From NCBI GenBank assembly GCA_947650285.1, contig CANTFL010000234.1, positions 1 to 64,000 on the forward strand: a DNA stretch of 64,000 bases, given 5' to 3'. A program made the translations under genes and the position numbers. Every line of letters starts with the position of its first letter. The first letter of the stretch is position 1. Below the pieces are notes generated by a model. That model had not been told where the DNA came from, did no database searches, and saw nothing but the letters and a program-made list of their open reading frames with translations. This DNA is from Hyaloperonospora brassicae (taxonomy: Eukaryota > Oomycota > Peronosporomycetes > Peronosporales > Peronosporaceae). Below are positions 25,445 through 36,300 of the stretch, in pieces.

Positions 25445-26619
25445 TGTGGCAAAGCGGTCACAAGGAATTCTCCTTGGGACTGGGATCGGCGATCCAAAGT
25501 ATCACACGCTCCAGTTGGACCAAGAATGCTATGATTGGTGGATACAAGCTGGGATGGGTGGCTGTCAATAGCGTACCCAAACCCCAAGTGGACAGGATCG
25601 CCCAGCCTGGGAAGAGGCTATAGGGTAGTCACACCCGTTTTGATTACGCAATCCGTCGTAAGACATGGCAATACAAGACCCTCGATCTCACTGAAAGACC
25701 GCGATCCTAACCCAGGATTGCATGTCCGATCGCCAGCTGCGATCCGCTAACGGGATCACGATCCGCTAACAGGATCAAGATCCGCCAAGTGGGATCCCAA
25801 TCCGCTAACAGGGTCCCTATCCTCTAGTAGGATCACGATTCTCCACTGGTAGGATCACGATCCTTTAGTAGGATCACGATCCGCTAAGTGGGATCCAGAT
25901 CCGCTGACAGGATCACGATCCGCTAGTAGGATCACGAGTATATCTTGGGTGGGCCACAAGAAGATACCACGGTGGATATACTGGGTGTGGACCACATAAA
26001 TGCGAGGGGACGATCTTCCTGGAAAGGCGACGCGTGTCATCTGGTTAAGATATACGGATAAGCATAGGGGTAGGGTTTAGGTTGGTTGGTTAACATTAAA
26101 CAGAGTTCAAATTACTTCACAAGGCATACGTTATCTCTTCCGGGTAGGATCTTTGGCCCCCCCGTCGAATAAAAAGTCGCGCTACACGTCTATGCGAGTG
26201 TCACACCTGGATTGTTTTGGACACGTGTGTTCAAGAACTCTCAAGCAACATCAACTGCGATCGGACGCAACAAGACACGTAAAGGCAAGGCGCAAGATTC
26301 GCGAGAAGGCTCGCGGATCAAGCTACCACATAGTGGACAAGACGATCTCGTTGAGATCAGGGTAACTTATACCAGTACCCACGAGTACCCCGTGATTGCG
26401 TGAAGATTTCCGCACGATCACAACCCCATCTCCAACACAGTCAAGTTTTCATTCGATACGAGTCCCTCTGGAAGAGTGCAACCCGCCCTACCGACGGGTA
26501 CACAAGGTGAGGAAGGCAACACACACGGAATCGGAGTACCCCCTCCGTATATCGGTCGTCCGGGCGCCAGTGGAGAGTTGGGATCGACTTATTAATTGAG
26601 CGATCGCCACTCCACCACA
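25445..26619 (+). repeat. 3' LTR of element A
   Basis: It starts TGTGGCAAAGC and ends CTCCACCACA, preceded by the purine-rich GCAAGGGACGG. It differs from the 5' LTR by scattered substitutions and by about 100 extra bp of the GATC-rich array. Confidence 0.92.
25741..25945 (+). repeat. Expanded GATC-rich tandem array in the 3' LTR
   Basis: About ten imperfect ~20-bp units against about five in the 5' LTR of the same element. New unit variants such as CCTCTAGTAGGATCACGATT are present only here. LTRs are identical at insertion, so the array changed length afterwards. Confidence 0.75.
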
Positions 26620-26635
26620 TATTAAATTCTTGCAG

Positions 26636-26871
26636 TTGGAACAGATCTACAACTCGAAGGATCTTCTACAGCCAGCTAGATACATTATTCAAAAGCTTGA
26701 AAAGTATCTTAGGCGGCTCTCAAAATACCTGTTTACCTGCACGCCGTCAATCTAGATTCACGCATCAAGATGTTTTTGTTCAGCAAGCATGTAGGACATT
26801 TCGCTCAGTATGGCATCCATACTCGCATGATTCGTGAAAGCTTTGCTGTTGCTGCAAGCCGCTACAGCACT
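26636..26871 (+). pseudogene. hAT transposase, exon after the intron holding element A
   Basis: The intron that begins at 13642 ends with CTTGCAG at 26629-26635. The reading frame then continues in phase with exon 4. LEQIYNSKDLL is followed by YIIQKLEKYL and, after a shift, VNLDSRIKMFLFSK, which matches the hAT block around LDPRxK. The exon is cut at 26871 by a solo LTR and resumes at 30535. Confidence 0.8.
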
Positions 26872-29800
26872 TGTGGTAAAGTCACTAATCAAATTTTGGG
26901 ACGTGGATCGGTGACTACCCAGTTAAGGCGTCAATTACTGATAAAAAATGTTGACATGGGACCTAGCAATCCAATAAGTTAATAGAAAGCGATTTCAACG
27001 GGGATCGGCGATCCGATCCAATGGTCTCCAGATTGATGGATATGGATCGACCTGAGACAGAGCGGTCTGGGACAAGACGACAAATAGAACGATTTCCATG
27101 GAGCAATCTGGGACAAGACGACAAATAGAACGATTTCCATGGAGCAATCTGGGACAAAGATCTGGGACCAGGTGATTCAATATGACTCTGTGACGAAGGT
27201 TTAACATCCTGCAGATCGGTGACACTCTTTACCGGTCTACCAAAGGAAGCACTAATTTCGGTCAATTATAGCCCGATCTGGAAGTGTGGATACTCGTGGG
27301 AGTCCAAGGAACTGTATAAAGACCTGTGGATGGTTTCGTTGATCCGATAAACCCGAGAGGATGATATTGGAGCACGTACGGTAAACCTAAAGCTATTCAC
27401 TGCTGATTTGTACCGTACCGATACTCAACAATCTCGAATTGGACCTCAGATCGGTCATGTTGCGTGCTGACTATGGATATATTGCTGATGGAGTTGTTGA
27501 ATCGTGATAAACATGCTTGATGAAGGTCCATGAGTGATGTCATAAAAGTTCAGACCGAAAGATCCAGTGGAAGCCGGTTGAATTGACGTCGTAAAATGGA
27601 TTTAGACACATTCCGCATCGGGATACTATTTTGGACCTTTTGGTATCAAAATTGGGTATTTGGTACCACATTTGGAATTTGATCCTTTTTGGTGTCTAGG
27701 TGCGTTATCGGGAGTATTGGCGCTATCTTTGGAGTACAGGTCACGAAATCTCGACACGTGTTCAAGGGGGCGGTCAAGTGTGGTGAAGTCGATCTCACAA
27801 AATTACTTTAGTGAGTGTCAATCTTCCACTTGCCCAGACTTGCCGACTCACGGAGGGGGTACTCCGATCCGTGCCTTGCTGTATAACCTTGTGCTCACCT
27901 TGTGTACCCGTCGGTTAGGCTGGCTTGAGCTCTTCGTAACGGCCTTGAGATGTCGATCTCGCTGAGGGTTTGGGGTTGAGAGTTCTCTTCCGGCGTGGGA
28001 ATCTTCACACCACGAACGGGGGTTCTGCGATCTTGATCTTGAGTCGCGGCAGTCACTCTTGGGCGATGTCGCGATCTCGATCTTGAATCACACCGATCTC
28101 GATTTGTCTTCGGGATCGGGGTCTTCGCTGTGCGGAAATCTTCACTCAGCAAATAGTTGTCTTGCGTCGATCTTGCGTTGGGATCGGTCCGATCTAGTCT
28201 CGGGATCGGCCGATCTTGCCGGAAGTGCGCAATGTGGGTGGATCGGTTGCTTGTTTCGCCAAAATGAAACGTGCCGATCTTCCCTGTAGATCGCTTCGGT
28301 CTTGCTCGGTCTTGTCTTGAACTCCTTGTCCAGATCTTCTGACCACTTGAGCTGTCTCGCGATCTTGTAACCAAAATCCTTTTCCTTTACCGTTGTTTGC
28401 TGCTACCCTAGCAGTTTGAGTTGAGTTGAGTTACCTTAACCCCACCTTGGCCAAACAATCCAAGGTGAGTACACGAAACACGGCGCGTGCAACGTCTCTT
28501 GATCGACGGGAGGCCAAATATCCTGCCCGGAAGAGAAGTCTGCGACGTGCTTTATATGTAAAAACGGTAACTGTTTTATTATCCAACCAAATTAATAGCC
28601 ATCCTATCCTTAAGCCTATTCCAAACTGTAGGTCACTCTCCAAATCGATATCACCTTTACGCTTGACCGCCCCCTTCAACACGTGTCGAAATCTCGTGAC
28701 CTGTGCTCCAAAGATAGCGCCAATACTCCCGATATCGTACCTAGACACCAAAAAGGGAGCAAATTCCAAATGCGGTACCTAATACCCAATTTTGGTACCG
28801 AAAAGTCCAAAATAGTATCCAAATGCCGAATGTGTCTAAATCCATTTTGCGACGTCAATTCAACCGGCTTCCACTGGCTCTTTCGGTCTGAACTTTTGCG
28901 ACATCACTCATGGACCTTCAACAAGCATGAATATCACAATCCAATAGCTCCATCATCGATATATCCATAATCAGCAGGGAACATGACCGATCTGATGCCC
29001 AATTCGAGATCGTTGAGGATCGACACAGTGCGATCCGGCCCTATATGTTCTTCCGTTCGTTGTAAATGGTCCGATACCATCCTCAAGGGTTTAGCCGCAC
29101 AATGGGACCATCCACAATTCTCAAAACGGTCCCACGGACTCCCACAAACATCCGCACTTCCAGATCGGTCCATAATTAACCTAAATCAGTACTCCCATTG
29201 GAGATCGGTGATGTGTATCTTCGATCACCTGGATGCTGCAACTTTGTCACAGAGTCACGTCGCATCGCTTGGTCTCAGGAGTACCTTTCTCAGTTCAGAT
29301 CGGTCTTCTGGTTCAATCTAGTCCCTCGTCCCAGATTGCACCGTGGAAATCATCGATGTCTGCGACTCGTCCCAGATTGTTCCAAGAAAATCACCCCTTT
29401 CTGCGCCTCGTCTCATACCGTTCCACGTCCATCCTTTGGCCGACCGTTGGATCGGTCCGTCGATCTCCGTGGGATCACCTTCCGTCTCTCATCGGATCGC
29501 CAGATCACTTGGTGCCATTTTTCACCAGTACGTGGCGCCTCAATTGGATGGCCACCGATCCATATCATAAAATTTAATTAATGACTTTGCCACACAAGCT
29601 TAAAGGTGATATCGACTTGGACAGTGACCTACGGTTGGGAATAGGCTTAGTGATAGGTCGGATATTTATTTGGTTGGTTAATAAACAGACTTGAACTCTA
29701 CTTCTTCTGCTCACGACGCACGTTCTCCTCCCCTCTTTTCCAGGCAAGATTTCTTTGGCTTCCCCAACGTTTTGAAGCCCGCTTGTTACAAGGACACAGA

Positions 29801-30530
29801 AGACCGATCTTGGAGTATTGGCCAAGATCGAGAAGAGCGATCTTGGGATATCTGGCTCGGATAGATCAAGTACTCACACTCAACTCAACTGCTAGGGTAG
29901 CAGCAAAAACAACAAAGGAAAAGGAAAAGGATTTTGGACACAAGATCGCAAGGCTGCTCAAGTGGTCAGACGATCTGTACAAGGAGTTTAAGACAAGACC
30001 GAGTAAGATCGGACCGATCTACCGGACAGATCGGCGTGTTTCATTTAGGCGAAACCAAGAACCGATCTGTCCATATTGCGCACTTCCGGCAAGATCTGCC
30101 GATCCCAAGACCAGATCGGACCGATTCAAAGGCAAGATCGATGCAATACTATTATTTGCGGAGTGAAGATTTCCGCACAGCAAAGTCCCCGACCCCGAAG
30201 ACGAATCGAGATCGGTGTGATTCAAGATCGAGATCGCGACATCTCCAAAATTAGATCGCCGCGCCTCAAGATCAAGATCGCAGAACCCCCGTTCGTGGTG
30301 TGAAGATTCCCACGCCGGAAGAGAACTCTCAACCCCAAACCCTCAGCGAAATCGATATCTCCCAAGGCCATTACGAAGAGCTCAAGCCAGCCCAACCGAA
30401 GGGTGCACAAGGTGAGCACAAGGCTATGCAACAAGGCACGGATCATGGTACCCCCTCCGTAAGTCGGCAAGTCTAGGTAAGTAAAAGGTCGACCCTCACT
30501 TGACCATTTTGTGAGGTCGACTTTACCACA
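26872..30530 (+). repeat. Solo LTR (B/C/D family) in the hAT exon, itself interrupted
   Basis: It starts TGTGGTAAAGTCACTAATCA and ends GGTCGACTTTACCACA, the termini of the long LTR of elements B, C and D. It has a perfect 4-bp target duplication, CACT (26868-26871 and 30531-30534). Its own length is about 1.84 kb once the inner insertion (27779-29594 plus the duplicated CAAG) is removed. No internal region is present, so it is a solo LTR. Confidence 0.9.
27779..29594 (-). repeat. Solo LTR of the same family, inserted in opposite orientation
   Basis: It starts TGTGGTGAAGTCGATCTCAC and ends ATGACTTTGCCACA, so it reads as an LTR on the minus strand. The perfect 4-bp duplication CAAG flanks it (27775-27778 and 29595-29598). 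Length 1816 bp. Outer and inner copies together form inverted repeats of about 0.9 kb on each side. Confidence 0.9.
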
Positions 30531-30534
30531 CACT

Positions 30535-30910
30535 CATGCAGCCTTTCCCCTGGCTACTGAAGAAGCAGGCGAAGAGGTCGACGATTTAAAAGATTTAATA
30601 TTTGCAAAGCGGCAGAATAAAAAACAACGTAAACGGGGAAATTGTGAAGTATACGGGGGAAGACCTGGTCGATAGGGATGTGGATCGTTTGAAATATTGG
30701 CACCGTCGACAGGTAAATTTTCCTAGTTTGGGCAAGATGGCGCGGGCCCTTCTGGCAATTCCTGCTACCAGTGTCCCTTCCGAGCGTGCTTTCTTGATGG
30801 GTGGTTTAATTTGCAAGGATGAAAGATAATCTCTGAACGGGGAAACCATTGAGATGCTAATGTGTATGCAGGACTGGTACAAGAAGTTGCCGAGGGTTGT
30901 TTTGTAGAGA
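30535..30910 (+). pseudogene. hAT transposase C-terminal dimerisation domain
   Basis: From about 30630 the frame reads GEIVKYTGEDLVDRDVDRL, then YWHRRQVNFPSLGKMARALL, then AIPATSVPSERAF. This is the hAT C-terminal dimerisation domain, whose hallmark is the IPATSxPSERxFS run. Stops at about 30827 and 30905 and a frameshift near 30610 break it. The last catalytic Glu of hAT transposases lies upstream of this region and cannot be placed with certainty. Confidence 0.9.
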
Positions 30911-31051
30911 GATTGTAGGATCTGTTAGAAGTTCTATGCAACATGTACCGATATTTATCCACAAATACATATGTAAACCCCCCCAGCGACCCCCCCCCCC
31001 CGGAAGGGTTCCCCTGGGGGGTTCCGGTCCGGGTAGGAGCCATAAGTATAC

Positions 31052-33306
31052 CTCCGTTACGAAGTGCACCTGTGAACGCTACGAATGCTACTTCCCAACC
31101 TCTGTTTCGGGTGGCTCTCATTCCATCGACGCTGGCAGCTCGTCAGTGACAAGATCCGCTGATCAGCCAGCGTGGGGCGTGCTCCGATAGGGATGACCGG
31201 GCGCAAGATAGTTAGCGTGTAACCGGCTCGTGTGCATGGAAACGTTTTAGCCTGATTGCTGGCACGTGATTGTTAGGATGTGCGCTTACAAAACAAATTT
31301 GAAAGTGAGCTTGTCGGACATTTGCTAGTCTTGACCACAACTTGGGATCCGAAACAGGAAGCTTTGTCAAAAACGGAGACAGGCTGTCTTGTTCTGAGAT
31401 GAAGCCACATTTATCTTGCGTATTTGGTCTAGAGATTTGCAGAGTAGCGCGTATATCGCTCATATCCGCCGAGCTTTTTCGACCATAATGAGAAGGTCAT
31501 GATCAGGAAGGTCTTTTGCGGCGATAATGCCCTTACTGTCAAGTACTGAGGATCGTACGGAAGCAACTTATAAAGGCATATGGCTCTTCGCATCAGCGCC
31601 TTGACGTAGCCTGTCATCCAGGACTAGAGGTCGACCTGAATATCCTACAATTGACCGGGACGTTCGACACATTTGCTGGGTCTCGTGACAAATGGCACAT
31701 CACAGCTCTTCACACATCGGAGGCGAGTCGACCGTTGTATCCTGAGCTCAATAGACGTGCACGCATCACTAAAGCAGGACAGTATCTGCCGGTTGTTTGA
31801 TTCCCTGTAGCACAGCCGTTGCAGATTTTGGCCTCACTGCCCGCCCCACACACTTGTCCGTTTTTGTAGTTCTTGCTTGTCAGCGCTTCAGGCTGTACGA
31901 GGAACATGAAGTCTTTCTCAGATAGCATTACGATGCACGATTTAGCAGAGTGCTCTACGCTACTACAGAAGCTATTTACACAAGGGTCATTTCTATGAGG
32001 GAATTTGCCACTGCGTACATCGACGAAGTGATGACTTTAGAGTCAACTTCTTTGCAACTTCTTTGCCAGCGTCAGTTCAACTACTCGACGTTTTGGTGAC
32101 TAAATTGGGGTGCGAGGTCATGTCGCTTGTGATGCTGTATCTTGTACTTGGCCCAATTATCAAACAGTTCGCGAGGGTTTCAGTCTCAAATTGTCGTAGT
32201 CAGGAGTAAGCCTCACAAGCCTTTACCCCTCATTGCGGCGCCCGTCTGCGGCAAAAAGCCTCTCTTGTAGGAGCCGAAGTCGGTAGGACATGCCTAGAAA
32301 CGCTACCCGTGCGACCTCAGGACGCGCGGGTGGTTGGCACGAAGAGGTTTTTGACTTTTGGCGTTCCGCGCCACGCGTCACTGCTCCGGCACACGCACAA
32401 GTCAGTCCAAGGTATCGCGCGAGCGGTCAAAAATATGGGGTTTATACCACGGCATGTGCCATCGCTCTGGTGTATGTACGCTTCCGATAAACTGGTCGCC
32501 GGGGCCGCCGAAACGGACACAACAAGGTGCTTGTCTGGTACTAGGCTACAGCAGCAGAACCAGGCAATTCCGAAAGCTTCACCGAGGTGGCTAGCCCCGT
32601 TGAACGACCGGAGACTCATTGCGCACGGGTGTTGTCGTCCAGGCTTCGAATGCATCAGGCATCTTTCAACGTACGGTGGCTAAAAAGACAGGTCTGCCTC
32701 TTGCTCTACGAACATTTGCAATTGTTTGATCTTCGACATCACACTGTACTCGCATGTTGTATTCATGTCCAGCACGCGTATCCCTTGTAGTCGGTCACGT
32801 CGACTTTCTGTCAATTTGGTGAAATAGTGCTTGTTATCGCGAATCGCTACCGTATTTCTACTCACGAAGTAGATGCAGCAGGTGACACCATGCGTCTCGA
32901 TCATTGGTAACATTTAGTTGCATTCCTACAACCTTAAAAAATGTCCATCAAACATTGCAGAGGTGAACAAAGTCTCTATCCTCATGCAGACTTGCACCAC
33001 TTAAATGAGACTTTTTCGATACACATTATTGTTGTAGCATGCACTAGCGCTTCTTATATCGACACAAACAAAGCGTTTACTTCCATGCAGCTTGTTTGTC
33101 GCGATCGAAGAATGAACACAATACCGAATCTTGCAGTGTGTTGCACTGCATATCGATTTTTTGCGCTAGAAGTCTTACGATGCCTAATTTGTCTGGCAGG
33201 CGAAGTCAAGTCTAAAAACATGGTGTCTACACTCCAAAAATGTGGGTATGTCCGACATATACTTACTTTTATGTGTACACTGCAAAATTGACGAGACGCG
33301 AAGCAC
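31052..33306. other. Region between the hAT element and the effector gene, no gene recognised
   Basis: Only short overlapping frames occur (longest about 124 codons at 32309-32683, with an equally long frame on the opposite strand). None resembles a known family. I see no LTR termini or inverted repeats. The last ~300 bp lie downstream of the effector stop codon and should contain its poly(A) site, but no clear signal stands out. Confidence 0.45.
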
Positions 33307-36300
33307 TTACACGAGTCTCGAAGTCGTCAGGTGAATCACATCTGCTGCTTCTTCATCGTAATACTCCGTGTACATGTCAACAAGCGTGGCCCAGTTTACC
33401 GCATCTCTCTCTTTGACTCTTTTGATGAATTCACTGTCAGGCTTTACGCTTTCACTACACCATCGGTCGAACAAAGACGTCAGGTATTCATAGGCAAAAT
33501 CCTGTATGTCAGTATCTTTTTGATATGCTTCGACAAGCGTGAGCGCGAGATTGATATCGTCATCGTAGCATTTCTCCAGCGCCTCAAAGATCGACGGCCA
33601 CGACCAACTGTGTTTCGACTCCATGTACTTTATCAGCAACTTGAATTTCAGATCTCTCGAAGCCTTGTGTACGTGACTCTTCATATCAAGTAGCGCAAAC
33701 ACCTCCTCGATTGACTTGTTCGCGCTATACCAACTGCTCAAGAGCTCTTTCTCCAGTTCCTTCACGTGCTGATTTGATGGGCCGGCCGTCCTTGCCCTTA
33801 CTAGTTCCCCCACCACCGCATTCACACCGAAGCGCGAGATGAAGGTTTCTAATAGCGAAAACTTGCGCATCGGGTACGCTTTGTTAAAGGTGTCAGCGTA
33901 ATGTCTGACTATCGGAAGCACTGGGCTTGTCAGCTGATCTACCGTTTCAGCCGCTCCCAGCCGAACAAGGACATCTCCCGGCGACAAATTCTTAGCCCCC
34001 CATCCCGCAAGTACCCTGTTCGACATTTTGACAGCTCCTTCACTATTGCTATTATGGCTCGTTGCTTTCGACAAGATTAAACATAACTCTTTTTCACCAC
34101 CGAAGCCTGACGTAATGACCGTGAGCAAATCGACATGGGAAAAATTCTCTGTGTTGTAAAGCTCGATGTAGTTTTCCAAAACGGGGACTAGTTGATCAAA
34201 AAGTATTCTGGGTGTAACCCATACACCCTGCCTCAGTATCTTTAGCACGTCATCAGCTGTTTTACCTTCAGCTAGCCATATCTTCAATTGTTGTGGTTCC
34301 AGGACCTTCTCGTACGCATCCGGCAAGCGACCCGCCCTTGCCTTCGCCACTGCGTCCGCCACACATGCATGTCCGAAATACGTCGTAAATATCTTCAAGA
34401 CCGACAGCTCACGCGTTGGATCTTCTTTCTGGTGCATATCCATAAATTTCACAAATATCTCTAGCTTTGGACCTGTCATTTCATCAACCCGTCTTGTCAT
34501 ACCAAGCCGATGCATGACAGCCTCTGGCGTCAGCTTTTCATTTCGCCATTTTCCAAGCAGCAGGTTCTCCAGCTCCAACGCTTTTTTACTTCGGTATTCA
34601 TAACCTGTAGCCCATCCTAAGATCCGTGCAAGGTTTTCTTCACTACCACAAATAGACGTCATGGTCGTCAGCAAATCGACATCGGTCAACTTACTTTTGT
34701 TGTAGATCTTCATAATTTCTTTCAACACCTCCACTTGTTGATCAAAAAATGCCATCGACTCCATTTTACCTATCCCCAGCGACTTGTACACACGATCAAT
34801 GGGTTCGCCAGCGGCTAGCCGCCTCTTCCAAACCTGATTTATCAAGACCTTTATGTCTTCTTTCAAAACGTCGATCTTGCTTGCCAATACCAGTGCCCCC
34901 ATCATATCTTCGTCCCCAAGGCGCTCCGTGAACATTTCAGGAAGCGTACGCATAAGCTTCCATCTCTTTCTGTAGCTCGTAGCAATGTACTTCATGAACA
35001 TCACTAGCTTTGGGATTGCCGATCCTTTCACGTCATCCGTCATTCTAAGCCTGCGTACGATATCATTCGGCTTCAACTTCTCATTTTTCCAATTTGAAAG
35101 CAGCTGTCTCTCCAGCTTCAAAGTTTGTTTGCTCGAGCCTTCGTAGGCCATGGCCCATACTAAAACCTGTGCCAGTACATGCTCACCACCGTAGCACGAA
35201 ATCATGGCTGGCAACAACTCAAATTGGGTGGACATCTCTTCGTTGTAAAGCTTGAGAAAACTTTCGAACATCTCCACTCGCTGATCAAAATATCTTGGAG
35301 GCTTTGTTCCGTGAAATTTCAGTGTCAATGTCACAAATTTTATCGAACGCCTTTGAGCTATCCAGTTCTGTATAAATTGCGCTTCGAACATCTTTATGTC
35401 CGCTGTCGATTCATGGAATGATTTATCCTTTACCAGTGCTTCTACCACATCATTATATCCAAAGAGCTTCATGAACATATCAGGCAGCGAAAACCCATAG
35501 CCCACATTCTCTTTGTTATACGTGGCACTGTACTTCAGGAGCGTTCCTAGTTTTCGGCTTGTCAATTCTTCCACACTTTTGTCCATCTTTAGCCGATAGA
35601 CGACATTTTCTGGCGTCAAATTCTCGACTTTCCATTTCTTATGTAGCAGTGACTCCAGGTCCAAAACTTTCGCACTGGCAAGAGAATTTGTCCGTAAGAT
35701 TCCTAGCATTGATGCCAAGTTGTCCTCACCACCACAGCCTGAGGTCATAACTTCAAGCAGCAAGACATGTGCGTTCTCCTTTTTGTTGTAAAGCTCGATG
35801 AAGTCTTCCAACACCACCACCTGCTGACCAAAGTATGCGTCCGTCCTGGCTGCGTCTATATTCATCATACCGAAAACGTCCTCAGGTAATTTTCCATCAG
35901 CTAGCCAGATCTCCACAAGTCGTATTTCCAATTTATCCACGTGTGACTTCAAGAAAGCATCGCCCCTTGCCCTCACCAATGCCACTGCGACAGCTTCATC
36001 TCCAAAGCGATTCGTAGACATCTGAAGCAGCGTAATCTCATCCGCCGGATCCTTTGCGTCACCAGAGATACTCGCAATGTGCTTCAGGAACGTCGCTAGC
36101 TTTGGGCTTACTAGATCGTCAATTGTTTCGGTCAGTTTAAGCCGATCCACGATGTCTTGCGCGGACAGCTTTTCATTTTTCCATTTCGTAAGCAGCATCT
36201 CCTCTAGCGCCAGAGTTTTCGCATTCACAGCTCCGTCGCTGTTGGCGCCTTTCGCCAACACCGACGCCAACTCACCTTCGCCGCCAAGTTTCAACGTCAA

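Larger units (their letters stand above)
13704..26619 (+). mobile_element. Gypsy element A, chromovirus-type LTR retrotransposon with antisense gene
   Basis: It is a 12.9-kb element with LTRs at 13704-14779 and 25445-26619 and a perfect 4-bp target duplication, TATT (13700-13703 and 26620-26623). It lies within an intron of the hAT transposase. The order is gag, hairpin, pol (protease, RT, RNase H, second RNase H-like domain, integrase, chromodomain), then an antisense gene. All frames carry several stops and shifts. It is the most diverged of the four Gypsy elements from B, C and D, with a different and shorter LTR. Confidence 0.92.
11233..31043 (+). mobile_element. hAT-superfamily DNA transposon, split by nested LTR elements
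   Basis: The ends are imperfect terminal inverted repeats. The left end reads TAAGGGCTCCTAATCGGGG. The right end, inverted, reads ATGGCTCCTACCCGGA. They are flanked by AAGTATAA (11225-11232) and AAGTATAC (31044-31051), a 7/8 match to the 8-bp duplication hAT elements make. Inside is a hAT transposase in pieces with short introns. Subtracting the two nested insertions (13704-26619 and 26872-30530) leaves about 3.2 kb, normal for hAT. G/C-homopolymer tracts lie just inside both ends (about 11240-11300 and 30978-31035). Confidence 0.8.

Noticed and set aside
30960..31020. C-rich homopolymer tract as a telomere-like or G-quadruplex element
   Set aside because: It lies just inside the right terminal repeat of the hAT element, with a matching G/C-rich tract at the left end (about 11240-11300), so it is part of the transposon end.
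33331..33693. Plus-strand 120-codon frame overlapping the effector gene
   Set aside because: It is a reverse-strand shadow of the effector frame with no independent start context or family resemblance.
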